Positions 17,881 to 28,429 are shown, counted from the first letter of the stretch. The stretch: DNA of 64,000 nucleotides from Urbifossiella limnaea (GCF_007747215.1 NZ_CP036273.1:682001-746000); one strand, 5' to 3'. The notes: a model not told the origin generated them from the sequence alone. Program-made: numbers and translations.

Positions 17881-18201
17881 ATGGGCACCCGGCCGAAGAC
17901 ACCGCCGCTGACCGACCTGACGGCCCTCGGGCAGGCCGCCGAGTGCCTGAAGGCGCTGGCCCACCCGCACCGGTTGCGGATCGTGCAGATGCTCCTGCGG
18001 GGGCGGTACACGGTCGGCGAGGTGGCCGCGGCCTGCGGCATCGCCAGCCCGATGGCGTCCGAGCACCTGCGACTGATGCAGCGGTGCGGGTTCCTCGCCT
18101 GCGACAAGGAGGGGCGGAACGCCTACTACCGGGTGACCGAGCCACACCTGAAGGACATCATGGCGTGCGTCGAGGCCCGGTTCGGGAGCGCCGCCGGGTA
18201 G
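17881..18201 (+). CDS. ArsR-family transcriptional repressor (sulfur-cluster type by context)
   Basis: A 106-residue winged-helix protein: CLKALAHPHRLRIVQMLL (helix 1-2), YTVGEVAAACGIASPMASEHLRLM (recognition helix) and ACDKEGRNAYYRV (wing). The metal box ELCVCDL of ArsR proper is missing. Cys residues occur at the start of the HTH and on either side of the wing (QRCGFLACDK), reminiscent of the thiol-based BigR/SqrR sensors that respond to persulfide. ATG 17881 is preceded by GAGGAGGG; the frame extends 15 codons upstream without similarity. Rhodanese and CoA-disulfide-reductase genes follow on the same strand, supporting a sulfur-responsive role. Which Cys pair reacts is inferred, not seen. 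Confidence 0.85.
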   Translation: MGTRPKTPPLTDLTALGQAAECLKALAHPHRLRIVQMLLRGRYTVGEVAAACGIASPMASEHLRLMQRCGFLACDKEGRNAYYRVTEPHLKDIMACVEARFGSAAG

Positions 18202-18272
18202 CCGTTTTTGCCTCCCAAATAGATCGAAATGTTCCGACGTATTTGATCGATCACCGCGACCAGGAGAGGGTC

Positions 18273-18830
18273 ATGACCGTCCCCACCGTCACCCCCCGGC
18301 AGCTGGCCGACCTCCGCTCGGCGGACCGGCCGGTCGACCTGATCGACGTGCGGACCCCGGTCGAGTTCCGCGAGGTCCACGTCCCGTTCGCCCGCAACGT
18401 CCCGCTCGACCGACTCGACCCGGCGGCGGTTCGGGCCGGCCGCGCCGCGCAGCCTAAGGAGCCGCTGTACGTCATCTGCCGCTCGGGCGGCCGGGGCCGG
18501 CAGGCGTGCGAAAAGCTCCTTGCCGCGGGGCTCGTCGTGTGCAACGTCGAGGGCGGAACCCAAGCGTGGGCGGACGCCGGGCTGCCGGTCGTCCGCGGGA
18601 AGAAGGCCGTCTCCCTGGAACAGCAGGTCCGCGTCGCGGCGGGACTGCTCGTCCTGCTCGGGGCCGCCCTCGGCTGGCTCGTCCACCCGGGGTTCGTCGG
18701 CCTGTCCGCGTTCGTCGGGGCCGGGCTGGTGTTCGCCGGCGTCACCGGCGCCTGCGGGATGGGGCTGCTCCTCGCCCGGATGCCCTGGAACCGCGTGACC
18801 GACCCCGCCGCGACCGGCGGCGTCCGCTGA
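18273..18830 (+). CDS. Rhodanese-domain protein with C-terminal membrane hairpin
   Basis: 185 residues. The rhodanese domain (residues 5-110) has VDLIDVRTPVEFREVHVPFA, the active-site loop ICRSGGRGRQAC and the closing EGGTQAWADAGLPV. Two membrane spans follow (about 120-140 and 145-168), a DUF2892-like hairpin often fused to rhodaneses of sulfide-oxidation loci. The enzyme would move sulfane sulfur between thiols at the membrane. ATG 18273 follows CAGGAGAGG. It lies 72 bp after the ArsR gene and 31 bp before the reductase gene, and all three probably form one operon. Confidence 0.9.
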   Translation: MTVPTVTPRQLADLRSADRPVDLIDVRTPVEFREVHVPFARNVPLDRLDPAAVRAGRAAQPKEPLYVICRSGGRGRQACEKLLAAGLVVCNVEGGTQAWADAGLPVVRGKKAVSLEQQVRVAAGLLVLLGAALGWLVHPGFVGLSAFVGAGLVFAGVTGACGMGLLLARMPWNRVTDPAATGGVR

Positions 18831-18861
18831 CCCTACCGGGGTCGCCCACGGAGGCTCGTCC

Positions 18862-20511
18862 ATGAAGCTGGTGATCGTCGGTGGCGTGGCCGGCGGGGCG
18901 TCCGCGGCCGCCCGCGCCCGCCGCCTGTCGGAAGACGCCGAGGTCGTGGTGTTCGAGCGCGGGCCGGACGTGTCGTTCGCCAACTGCGGCCTGCCGTACT
19001 ACGTCGGCGGGGAGATCGCGACCCGCGACAAGCTCCTCGTCGTCACCCCGGACCGGCTCCGCGAGCGCTTCCGACTCGACGTGCGGACCCGCTCGTCGGT
19101 GGAGGCGATCGACCGGGCGCGGAAGGTGGTCCGGGTGCGCGACCTGGCGACCGGGCGGGAGTACGAGGAGGGGTACGACAAACTCATCCTGGCCCCCGGC
19201 GCGGCGCCGGTCCGCCCGCCGCTGCCGGGGATCGACCTGCCCGGCGTGTTCACCCTGCGCACCCTTCAGGACGTGGACCGGATCAAGGCCCGGCTCGACG
19301 CCGGGGTGGCGCGGGCGGTCCTCCTCGGTGGCGGGTTCATCAGCCTGGAACTGGCCGAGAACCTGGCCCGCCGCGGCGTCGCCACAACGGTGGTGGAGAA
19401 GAACGACCAGCCGCTCACGCCGTTCGACCCGGAGATGACCACGCCGGTCGTCGCGGCCCTCGCCGCGAACGGGGTGACCCTCCGGCTGGGCGATACGGCC
19501 GAGGCCGTCGAGTCGGCGGCTGACGGGCTGTGCGTCCGGTTGAAGTCGGGGCTGTCGCTCCCGGCCCGGCTGGTCGTATTCGGCGTCGGGGTGCGGCCGG
19601 AGAACGCGCTGGCGGTCGGGGCCGGGCTGGCGGTCGGGCCGCGGGGCGGCGTGCGGGTCAACGAGCACATGCAGACCTCCGACCCGGACGTCTACGCCGT
19701 CGGGGACGCGGTCGAGGTCACCGACTTCGTGACGGGCGAGCCGGCGCAGGTGCCGCTCGCCGGCCCGGCCAACCGCCAGGGGCGGATCGCCGCCGACCAC
19801 GCCCTCGGGCGGCCCGCCGCCCGGTACCGGGGGACGCAGGGGACGGCCATCGTCCGCGTGTTCGACACGGTGGCGGCCATCACCGGGGCGTCGGAGAAGG
19901 TGCTGCGGCGGGCGGGCCGGGCGTACCGGAAGGTGTACGTCCACCCGGCCCACCACGCCGGCTACTACCCCGGCGCCGAGGGGATGACCCTGAAACTCCT
20001 GTTCGACCCGGCCGGCGGTAAGCTGCTCGGCGCCCAGGCGGTCGGCGGGGCGGGGGTGGACAAGCGGATCGACGTGCTGGCGGTGGCGATCCAGGCCGGG
20101 TTGACGGTGTTCGACCTGGAGGAGGCGGAACTGGCCTACGCGCCGCAGTTCGGGTCGGCGAAGGACCCGGTGAACATGGCCGGGTTCGTCGCCGCCGGGC
20201 TGCTCCGCGGGGACCACCCGCAGGTGGACGCAGAGGCGGCTCTGGGTGGGTACTTCTTGCTGGACGTGCGGACGCCCGCGGAGTTCGCCGCCGGGCACAT
20301 CCCCGGCGCGGTGAACGTGCCGGTGGACGAGTTGCGGGGCCGGCTCGCGGAACTCCCGCGGGACCGGCCGGTCGCGGCGTACTGCCAGGTCGGCCAGCGG
20401 GGCTATCTGGCCACCCGGGTGCTCCTCCAGGCGGGGTTCCGGGCCGCGAACGTGGGCGGGGGCTTCGCGACGTACCGGCTGCACCACCCGGGGCGCGAGT
20501 CGTCGCACTGA
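18862..20511 (+). CDS. CoA-disulfide reductase-like flavoenzyme with C-terminal rhodanese domain (CoADR-RHD)
   Basis: 549 residues. The FAD-binding start is VIVGGVAGGASAAARARRL; the redox Cys lies in SFANCGLPYYVGG near residue 43; the NAD(P)H Rossmann motif LLGGGFISLELAENLARRG is near residue 150; the second FAD motif PDVYAVGDAVEV is near residue 280. The dimerisation domain ends near 450 and a rhodanese domain follows with active-site Cys in AAYCQVGQRGYLA. This is the CoADR-RHD architecture, which reduces CoA persulfide or polysulfide with NAD(P)H. Start ATG 18862 has CGGAGG upstream. With the ArsR and rhodanese genes it makes a compact persulfide-handling operon. Confidence 0.93.
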   Translation: MKLVIVGGVAGGASAAARARRLSEDAEVVVFERGPDVSFANCGLPYYVGGEIATRDKLLVVTPDRLRERFRLDVRTRSSVEAIDRARKVVRVRDLATGREYEEGYDKLILAPGAAPVRPPLPGIDLPGVFTLRTLQDVDRIKARLDAGVARAVLLGGGFISLELAENLARRGVATTVVEKNDQPLTPFDPEMTTPVVAALAANGVTLRLGDTAEAVESAADGLCVRLKSGLSLPARLVVFGVGVRPENALAVGAGLAVGPRGGVRVNEHMQTSDPDVYAVGDAVEVTDFVTGEPAQVPLAGPANRQGRIAADHALGRPAARYRGTQGTAIVRVFDTVAAITGASEKVLRRAGRAYRKVYVHPAHHAGYYPGAEGMTLKLLFDPAGGKLLGAQAVGGAGVDKRIDVLAVAIQAGLTVFDLEEAELAYAPQFGSAKDPVNMAGFVAAGLLRGDHPQVDAEAALGGYFLLDVRTPAEFAAGHIPGAVNVPVDELRGRLAELPRDRPVAAYCQVGQRGYLATRVLLQAGFRAANVGGGFATYRLHHPGRESSH

Positions 20512-20539
20512 GGCTCGCCCGGGGCGGATCGGGCCGCGG

Positions 20540-21073
20540 TCAGCCGGCGGCCCGGGCGCACGCGATGCAGTAGCGGGCGTGCGGGAGGGCCTCGAGCCGG
20601 GCCTTCGACACGGGCTTCCCGCACGCCTCGCACCGTCCGAAGGCGCCGCGGTCGATCCGGTCGAGGGCAGCGGTCACCTCGGCGAGCGTGCCCTCCTCGG
20701 CGTGAAGCAACTCGAGGGCGGTGGCCTCCTCGGCCGTCCCCAGGGCGGTACCGGTCGGCTGTCGGGCCTCGACCTCCAGCGCCGTGACCTGACCGCCCAG
20801 GCGGGCGGCGGCCTCCGTCAGGCGCTGCCGGTACGTCGCGAGGTCGGCCGCGCTCGGCCCGTGGCCCGACCGGCACACCTTCTCCGCGCACCCCGCACCG
20901 GCCTCGGGGCCGGCCGCCGCGCCCGGTCCGAGTTCCGCCAGGAGCCGCTCGCACAGTGCTTCCCGGCGGGAGTGTTCGCAGACGCTGAGGCTCGCCCGGG
21001 GCAGGGCGGAGAGGGCGTCGCGGAGCACGTCGCGGAGGGTACGGGCCTCTTGATCGGTCAGGGTCAGTTGCAC
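20540..21073 (-). CDS. DksA/TraR-type C4 zinc-finger protein
   Basis: 177 residues from GTG 21073 (GAGG upstream). The N-terminal 40 residues are unlike DksA. The middle is a helical hairpin (LATYRQRLTEAAARLGGQV through ELLHAEEGTLAEVTAALDRI). The end carries the zinc finger CEACGKPVSKARLEALPHAR-YCIAC. DksA/TraR proteins insert the hairpin into the RNA polymerase secondary channel; whether the acidic tip needed for ppGpp synergy is present cannot be judged. The extra N-terminal segment contains three Cys and a His-rich spot (SVCEHSRREALC), an unusual addition that could be a second metal site. A sigma-54 promoter and dyad lie just upstream, placing it in the same regulon as the formate dehydrogenase. 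Confidence 0.87.
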   Translation of the reverse strand: MQLTLTDQEARTLRDVLRDALSALPRASLSVCEHSRREALCERLLAELGPGAAAGPEAGAGCAEKVCRSGHGPSAADLATYRQRLTEAAARLGGQVTALEVEARQPTGTALGTAEEATALELLHAEEGTLAEVTAALDRIDRGAFGRCEACGKPVSKARLEALPHARYCIACARAAG

Positions 21074-21121
21074 GGCGGCCTCGGGGGTAGGGTCGTTTGG
21101 TTCGGCTCCGGGTGTGTCAGA

Positions 21122-21135
21122 GCAAGGGGTGTACC
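21122..21135 (-). promoter_or_regulatory. Sigma-54 (-24/-12) promoter P3 of the DksA/TraR gene
   Basis: Read on the minus strand: GGTACACCCCTTGC, with exact GG-N10-GC spacing and a perfect TTGC. The predicted start near 21110 leaves ~37 bases before GTG 21073, which also supports that start against the longer frame. The dyad at 21232 lies 97 bp upstream of the GG element. Confidence 0.68.
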
Positions 21136-21231
21136 GTCGGCTCCACCGGCCGCGCCCGCGGCGAAACCCGCGGATTTCGCGGCCCACGCCGACGCTCGGG
21201 GTGTGCGGTTGCGGCACGTCTCGGGGCGCCG

Positions 21232-21250
21232 GTGTGTCCGTGTGACACAC
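21232..21250. promoter_or_regulatory. 19-bp dyad, candidate upstream activator site 2
   Basis: GTGTGTCCGTGTGACACAC is the most symmetric copy, with perfect 7-base arms GTGTGTC/GACACAC. A degenerate copy (GTGTGCGGTTGCGGCACGT) lies at 21201-21219, again giving a strong/weak pair. It sits between P3 and the end of the formate dehydrogenase gene. Confidence 0.65.
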
Positions 21251-21266
21251 CGGCGCCGCCGTCCCG

Positions 21267-24080
21267 TCACCCGTCGCCGTTCGTCGTGACCGGTTCCACC
21301 GCGACCGCGCAGGCCTTGAACTCGGGCGTCTTCGAGGTCGGGTCGAGAACCCCGGTCGTGACGTTGTTCACGTTCCCCGCGGCGGGGAAGTGGAAGTTCC
21401 CGAACACGCACCCCGGCGCCACCCGGTCGGTGACCGCCGCCCGGGACACGACCGCGCCGCGCCGGGAGCGGAGGCGGACGGCCGACCCGTCGGTCAGCCC
21501 GAGCCGCGCCGCGTCGTCCGGGCTCACCTCGACGACCGGCTCCGGGCACGCGGCCGTCAGCGCCTCCGCACGGCGGGTCATTTCGCTGCCGTAGTGCTGG
21601 AGCACGCGGCCGGTGGTGAGCACGAACGGGAACTCGGCGTCCGGCAGTTCCGCCGCGGGGGCGTGCTCGACCGCGTGGAACTTCCCCTTCCCGCGGGCGA
21701 AGCCGCCGACGTGCAGGATCGGCGTCCCCGGGTGGTCGGGCGACGGCACCGGCCACTGGAGGCGGTCGCCCCGTTCCAGCCGGGCGTGGCTGATCCCGGC
21801 AAACAGCGGCGCGACGGCCGCGACCTCGTCCATGATCTGAGCCGGGTCGCGGTACGCCCAGCCGGCGTGCGGCCCGACCGGGGCGCGGCCGTCGGCCGCG
21901 AGCGTCCGCCGCGCCAGGTCCGCCAGCACCGCCCAGTCCGGCCTCGCCTCGCCCGGCGGCGGCACGGCGGGGCGGATCAGCTGCACCCGCCGCTCGGTGT
22001 TCGTGAACGTCCCCGCCTTCTCCGCGAACGCCGCCCCGGGGAGCAGCACGTCGGCGAACTCGGCGGTCGCCGTCGGGAAGATTTCCTGGAGCACGAGGAA
22101 CTCGCCCGCCGCCAGGCACCCGCGGGTGTGGTTCAGGTCCGGGTTCGTGAGCGCCAGGTTCTCGCCCATCACGAAGAGGGCGCGCAGGTCGCCGGGGCCG
22201 AAGGCGTCCACGATCTCCGTCAGCGTCCGCCCCGGCCGGTCCGACAGGCCGAGGGACGGCGTTCCGCCCGCGCGGGGTGCCGGCGGGTCGAGCGCCCACG
22301 CCGCGTCGAATTTGGCGAGCGCGGCTGGGCTCGTCACCGGCTGGTAGCCCGGGAACAGGTTGAACAGCGCCCCCATGTCGCAGGCACCTTGCACGCTGTT
22401 CTGGCCGCGGAGCGCGTTCGCCCCGCCGCCGGGCACGCCCATGTTCCCCAGCAGCATTTGCAGGTTCGCCAGCGCGAGGACGTTCAACACGCCGGTCGTG
22501 TGCTGGGTGACCCCCACGCCCCACACGGCCGCCATCGGCCGGTTCCGCGCCAGCAGTTCCGCGGCCCGGCGCAGGTCCGCCGCCGGGACGCCGGTGAGCA
22601 CCCCCACCGCCTCGGGGGTGTACCGCTCGACGGCGGCCCGGAACTCCTCGAACCCCTCGCAGCGCTCCTCGATGTAGCGGCGGTCGTGCCAGCCGTGTTC
22701 GAGGACGACGTGCATGAGCCCGTTCAGCAGGGCCACGTCGGTCCCGGGCCGGTGCCGGAGGTGGACGGCGGCGAACTCGGTGATGTCGGTCGTGCGCGGG
22801 TCGGCGACGACGAGCGGCACCCCGCGGCGGAGCACGGCCTGGCGGAGGCGGGTGCCGAACACCGGGTGGCACTCGGTAACGTTCTCGCCGATCACGAGGA
22901 AGGCCTGGGCCTGTTCCGCCACGTCGTCCATCGAGTTGCTCATCGCCCCGGAGCCGAAGGCCATCGACAGCCCGGCGACGGTCGGGGCGTGGCAGAGGCG
23001 GGCGCAGTTCTCGACGTTGTGCGTGCCGATCACCTGCCGCGCCAGCTTCTGGACGAGGTAGTTCTCCTCGTTCGTACACAGGGCCGAGCCGATGAAGCCG
23101 ACCGCGTCCGGCCCCGCCGCACGCCTCACCGCCACGAGTTTCGCCGCGACGAGGTTCAGCGCCGTGTCCCAGTCCGTCTCGACCCACTCGCGCTCCGCGA
23201 GAGTGGCGGAACGCTTCTCGACGCCGGCCAAGAGGTAGCGGCGGACGCGGGGGCGGGTCAGGCGGTCCGGGTGGTGGACGAAGTCGAACCCGTAGCGCCC
23301 CTTCACGCACAGGCTCATCCCGTTCACCGGCGCCGCCGGGTTGGACGCGACCCGGACGACGCGGTCGTCCTTCACGTGCAGGTCGAAGTTGCACCCGACG
23401 CCGCAGAACGGGCACGTCGTGGTGACGACCCGGTCCGGCCGGCCGCGGCCGACGGACATGCGGTCGTCGAGGGCGCCGGTCGGGCAGTAGGCGGCGCACG
23501 CCCCGCACGACTCGCAGCGGGCGTCGAGGAGGGTGGTGTCGAGCCCGGCCACGGGGCGCACGTCGTCGCCGCGGTAGCCCATGCCCCACACGAACCGCCC
23601 CTGCACGTCGGCGCAGGCCCGGACGCACCGGGTGCAGCGGACGCACTTGTTCAGGTCCACCCGCAGGAACGGGTTCGGGTCGGCGTCGACGGGGTACCGC
23701 GGCGGCGGCGTGTCGGCGGGCGGCCGGGCCCCGTAGTGCCGGACCCAGTGCTCGAACTCCGTCTCCGCGCGCTCGCCCGTGCCGTACTCGGCGTCGTGGT
23801 AGTTGGCGAGGAGCATGTCCAGCACGAACCGCCGCGACTCGGCCAGTTCCGGCGTCTCGGTGCGCACCACCATGCCGCCGCGGGCCGGCGTGGTGCAGGC
23901 GGCCGGGTGGCCGTGGACGCCCTCGACCTCCACGACGCAGAGGCGGCACGACCCGTCGGGGGACAGGTCGCGGTGGTGGCAGAGCGTCGGGATGGTGATC
24001 CGCGCCCCGCGGGCCGCGTCCAGGATGGTCTCCCCGTCGCGCGCCTCCACCGGTCGGCCGTCGATGGTCAGCGTCGGCAT
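21267..24080 (-). CDS. NAD-linked formate dehydrogenase, molybdenum catalytic subunit
   Basis: 937 residues. The N-terminus is NuoG-like: a [2Fe-2S] site (Cys34, 45, 48, 62), then two 4Fe-4S ferredoxin motifs (CVRCTRCVRAC and CESCGACAAYC) and the CPFCGVGC cluster motif that opens the bis-MGD molybdopterin domain. The catalytic residue is Cys in NCARLCHAPTV, directly followed by His as in soluble NAD-dependent formate dehydrogenases; it is not selenocysteine. The C-terminal MGD cap ends GNVNNVTTGVLDPTSKTPEFKACAV. The enzyme oxidises formate (or reduces CO2) and passes electrons to the diaphorase encoded just upstream; its ATG overlaps that gene's stop (ATGA). The catalytic subunit is intact while its partner has an internal stop. 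Confidence 0.94.
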   Translation of the reverse strand: MPTLTIDGRPVEARDGETILDAARGARITIPTLCHHRDLSPDGSCRLCVVEVEGVHGHPAACTTPARGGMVVRTETPELAESRRFVLDMLLANYHDAEYGTGERAETEFEHWVRHYGARPPADTPPPRYPVDADPNPFLRVDLNKCVRCTRCVRACADVQGRFVWGMGYRGDDVRPVAGLDTTLLDARCESCGACAAYCPTGALDDRMSVGRGRPDRVVTTTCPFCGVGCNFDLHVKDDRVVRVASNPAAPVNGMSLCVKGRYGFDFVHHPDRLTRPRVRRYLLAGVEKRSATLAEREWVETDWDTALNLVAAKLVAVRRAAGPDAVGFIGSALCTNEENYLVQKLARQVIGTHNVENCARLCHAPTVAGLSMAFGSGAMSNSMDDVAEQAQAFLVIGENVTECHPVFGTRLRQAVLRRGVPLVVADPRTTDITEFAAVHLRHRPGTDVALLNGLMHVVLEHGWHDRRYIEERCEGFEEFRAAVERYTPEAVGVLTGVPAADLRRAAELLARNRPMAAVWGVGVTQHTTGVLNVLALANLQMLLGNMGVPGGGANALRGQNSVQGACDMGALFNLFPGYQPVTSPAALAKFDAAWALDPPAPRAGGTPSLGLSDRPGRTLTEIVDAFGPGDLRALFVMGENLALTNPDLNHTRGCLAAGEFLVLQEIFPTATAEFADVLLPGAAFAEKAGTFTNTERRVQLIRPAVPPPGEARPDWAVLADLARRTLAADGRAPVGPHAGWAYRDPAQIMDEVAAVAPLFAGISHARLERGDRLQWPVPSPDHPGTPILHVGGFARGKGKFHAVEHAPAAELPDAEFPFVLTTGRVLQHYGSEMTRRAEALTAACPEPVVEVSPDDAARLGLTDGSAVRLRSRRGAVVSRAAVTDRVAPGCVFGNFHFPAAGNVNNVTTGVLDPTSKTPEFKACAVAVEPVTTNGDG

Positions 24081-25804
24081 CACGACCCCTCCGACCGGCC
24101 GGCGGCGAACTCGTCGCCGAAGTGCCGCAGGGCGCTCTCGACCGGCAGCGCCACCGACTGCCCCAGGCCACAGAGCGAAGTGAGGTTCATCTGGCGGGTC
24201 AGCCACAGCAGCCGGGCCGCGTCGTCGGGCGTGGCCGCCGCGCCGAGCCGGTCCGCCGCGGCGCGGGCCTCGCGGGTGCCCTCGCGGCACGGCGTACACT
24301 TCCCGCACGACTCGGCCTCGAAGAACCGCAGGAGCCACGTCAGCAGCGTCGGCACCGGGAGCGAGTCGTCGAACGCGAACATACCGCCGGACCCGAGCGC
24401 GACGCCGTGGCGGGCCGAGTCGAAGTCGAGCGGCACGTCGAGCAGCGCCGGCGGGACGACGGTGCCGGCGGCGCCGCCGGCGAGCACGCCCTTCAGTCGG
24501 GTGCCGTCCCGCACCCCGCCGCCGAACTACTCGACGAGTTGCCGGAGCGTGACCCCGAGCGGCGCCTCGACCACGCCCGGTCGGTTCACGCAGCCGGTGA
24601 GGCAGAAGACCTTGGTACCCGGGCTGTGCGGCGTGCCGACCGACCGGAACCGCTCCAGGCCGTGCGCGAGAATCGCCGGGACGTGGCACAGCGTCTCGAC
24701 GTTGTTGACCAGCGTCGGCCGGCCGAGGTAGCCGTGGGTGGTCGGGTACGGCGGGCGCGACCGCGGCTCGCCGCGCTTCCCCTCCAGGGATTCGAGCAGC
24801 GCCGTCTCCTCGCCGCACACGTACGCCCCCGCGCCGCGGTGGACACGCACGCGGAACGTGAACCCGCGGCGGCCGATGTCGTCCCCCAGCCAGCCGCGCG
24901 CGGCGGCCTGGGCGACCGCGCGCTCGAGCCGCCGGGCGACCCACTCGTACTCGCCGCGGACGTACACGATACCCTCGTCGGCGCCGACCGCGTAGGCGGC
25001 GAGCGCCATCCCTTCGAGGAGCCGGTGCGGGTCGGCGTCCATCAGGACGCGGTCCTTGAACGTGGCCGGCTCGGACTCGTCGGCGCTACACACGACACAC
25101 TTCCGCGGGCCGGGCGCGGCGGCGACCATCCGCCACTTGCGGCCGGCGGGGAAGCCGGCCCCCCCGCACCCGCGCAGCCCCGCCCGGTCCACGGCATCGA
25201 GCACCTGTTCCGGCGTGCCGTCGAGTGCCTGTGCGAGGGCCTGGTACGCCCCTGCCGCGAGCGCGTCGTCGATCGAGTCGGGGTCGATGCGGCCGACACG
25301 CTCCATCGCAACCCGCACCTCGCCGGGCCGCGGGACCGAGTAATCCGGCATCGGGCCGGTCGGCCCGGCGAGCGCGGCCGCGGCGTTCTCCGCCGCGACC
25401 GGCCCGCAGGGTTCGAGTCCGACGAGCGCGGCCGGCGCGCGGTCGCACAGCCCGAGGCAGCTGCACCGCTCGACGGCCCGCTCGCCGCCCGCCGCCGCCG
25501 ACTGCACCGCCGCATGCGTCGCCGCGCCGCCCCGCGCCATGCAGACCGGGCCGTCGCAGACGCGAACCGCGTGCGGCGCGACCGCGAGTAGCGAGTAGAA
25601 CGAGACTGCGCCGTAGACCTGGGCGTCGCTCACCCCCAGGGCGTCGGCCGCCGCCCCGAGGGTGGCCCGGTCCAACGGCCGGCCCGTGTTGCCCTGGATA
25701 TCGCGGAGGACGGGTAGCGTCGCCAACGGCGACGCCCCGTGCCGCGCCACGGCCGCCTCGACGACGGGGTCGGTTCGCGTCACTCGGTACGGGGTGGGTT
25801 GCAT
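24080..25804 (-). pseudogene. NuoE-NuoF fused diaphorase subunit of formate dehydrogenase, interrupted by an in-frame TAG
   Basis: One frame from ATG 25804 encodes a NuoE part (helical N-terminus, then thioredoxin-like [2Fe-2S] domain with CDGPVC and CSCLGLC) joined to a NuoF part: FMN site GCGGAGFPAGRKW, CSADESEPATFKDR, NAD-binding GAGAYVCGEETALLESLEG, and the 4Fe-4S site ESCGKCTPCREG with a later SLCGLGQ. The layout is like HoxF. Codon 426 (24527-24529) is TAG, between LRQLVE and FGGGVRDG, where the family has an ordinary residue, often Glu. The frame continues intact to the proper stop at 24080, which overlaps the catalytic subunit start. A stop here would remove the 4Fe-4S site. Explanations are a true nonsense mutation, a sequence error, or (less likely) readthrough. 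A sigma-54 promoter lies 35 bp upstream. Confidence 0.85.
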
Positions 25805-25838
25805 CGAGAGCCACCAGGACGGGATGCGCAGGCGGTTC

Positions 25839-25852
25839 GCAAACGTGATGCC
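25839..25852 (-). promoter_or_regulatory. Sigma-54 (-24/-12) promoter P4 of the formate dehydrogenase operon
   Basis: Read on the minus strand: GGCATCACGTTTGC, matching GGCAY-N5-TTGC with exact spacing. Predicted start near 25827, 23 bases before ATG 25804. The dyad at 25916 lies 64 bp upstream. Confidence 0.75.
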
Positions 25853-25915
25853 GCAGCCGGGGCGAGACCGCCGTCGCGGCGTCCGCGGCGCCGGTCTGCC
25901 CGCCTCGTGATCGGG

Positions 25916-25934
25916 GTGTGCCATCCCGACACAC
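25916..25934. promoter_or_regulatory. 19-bp dyad, candidate upstream activator site 3 (shared by P4 and P5)
   Basis: GTGTGCCATCCCGACACAC, differing from site 1 only in the spacer. It lies 64 bp from P4 and 105 bp from P5, nearly the same geometry as site 1. A separate half-site TCTGACACCGG lies at about 25978-25988. Apart from these signals the 304-bp divergent gap (25805-26108) is empty. Confidence 0.68.
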
Positions 25935-26038
25935 CGTGAGCCTGGCCGCGCCCTCCTGGAGCACCGCTGCGGAGCGGTCTGACACCGGTGGGAACGGGTT
26001 GCGTCTGGTTCGACGACGCCCTCTAGTCTACAGGCGTT

Positions 26039-26052
26039 GGCATGACGGCTGC
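26039..26052 (+). promoter_or_regulatory. Sigma-54 (-24/-12) promoter P5 of the GNAT/acyl-CoA synthetase gene
   Basis: GGCATGACGGCTGC with a T before the GG (TTGGCATG) fits the -24 box fully and the -12 box as CTGCT. Spacing is exact. Predicted start near 26064, about 45 bases before ATG 26109. Confidence 0.72.
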
Positions 26053-26108
26053 TTTCCCGGTCGGCAGCACCTGGCCAACGCGGCGTCTCACCAGCCACGG
26101 GAGCGACG

Positions 26109-28395
<2,287 letters not shown>

Positions 28396-28429
28396 CGCGG
28401 GCGGCACCGGCTGCGGCTGCGGCAGCGCC

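Noticed and set aside
21267-24080. Selenocysteine in the formate dehydrogenase
   Set aside because: The catalytic position is an ordinary Cys codon in LCHAPT; no in-frame TGA lies in the gene.
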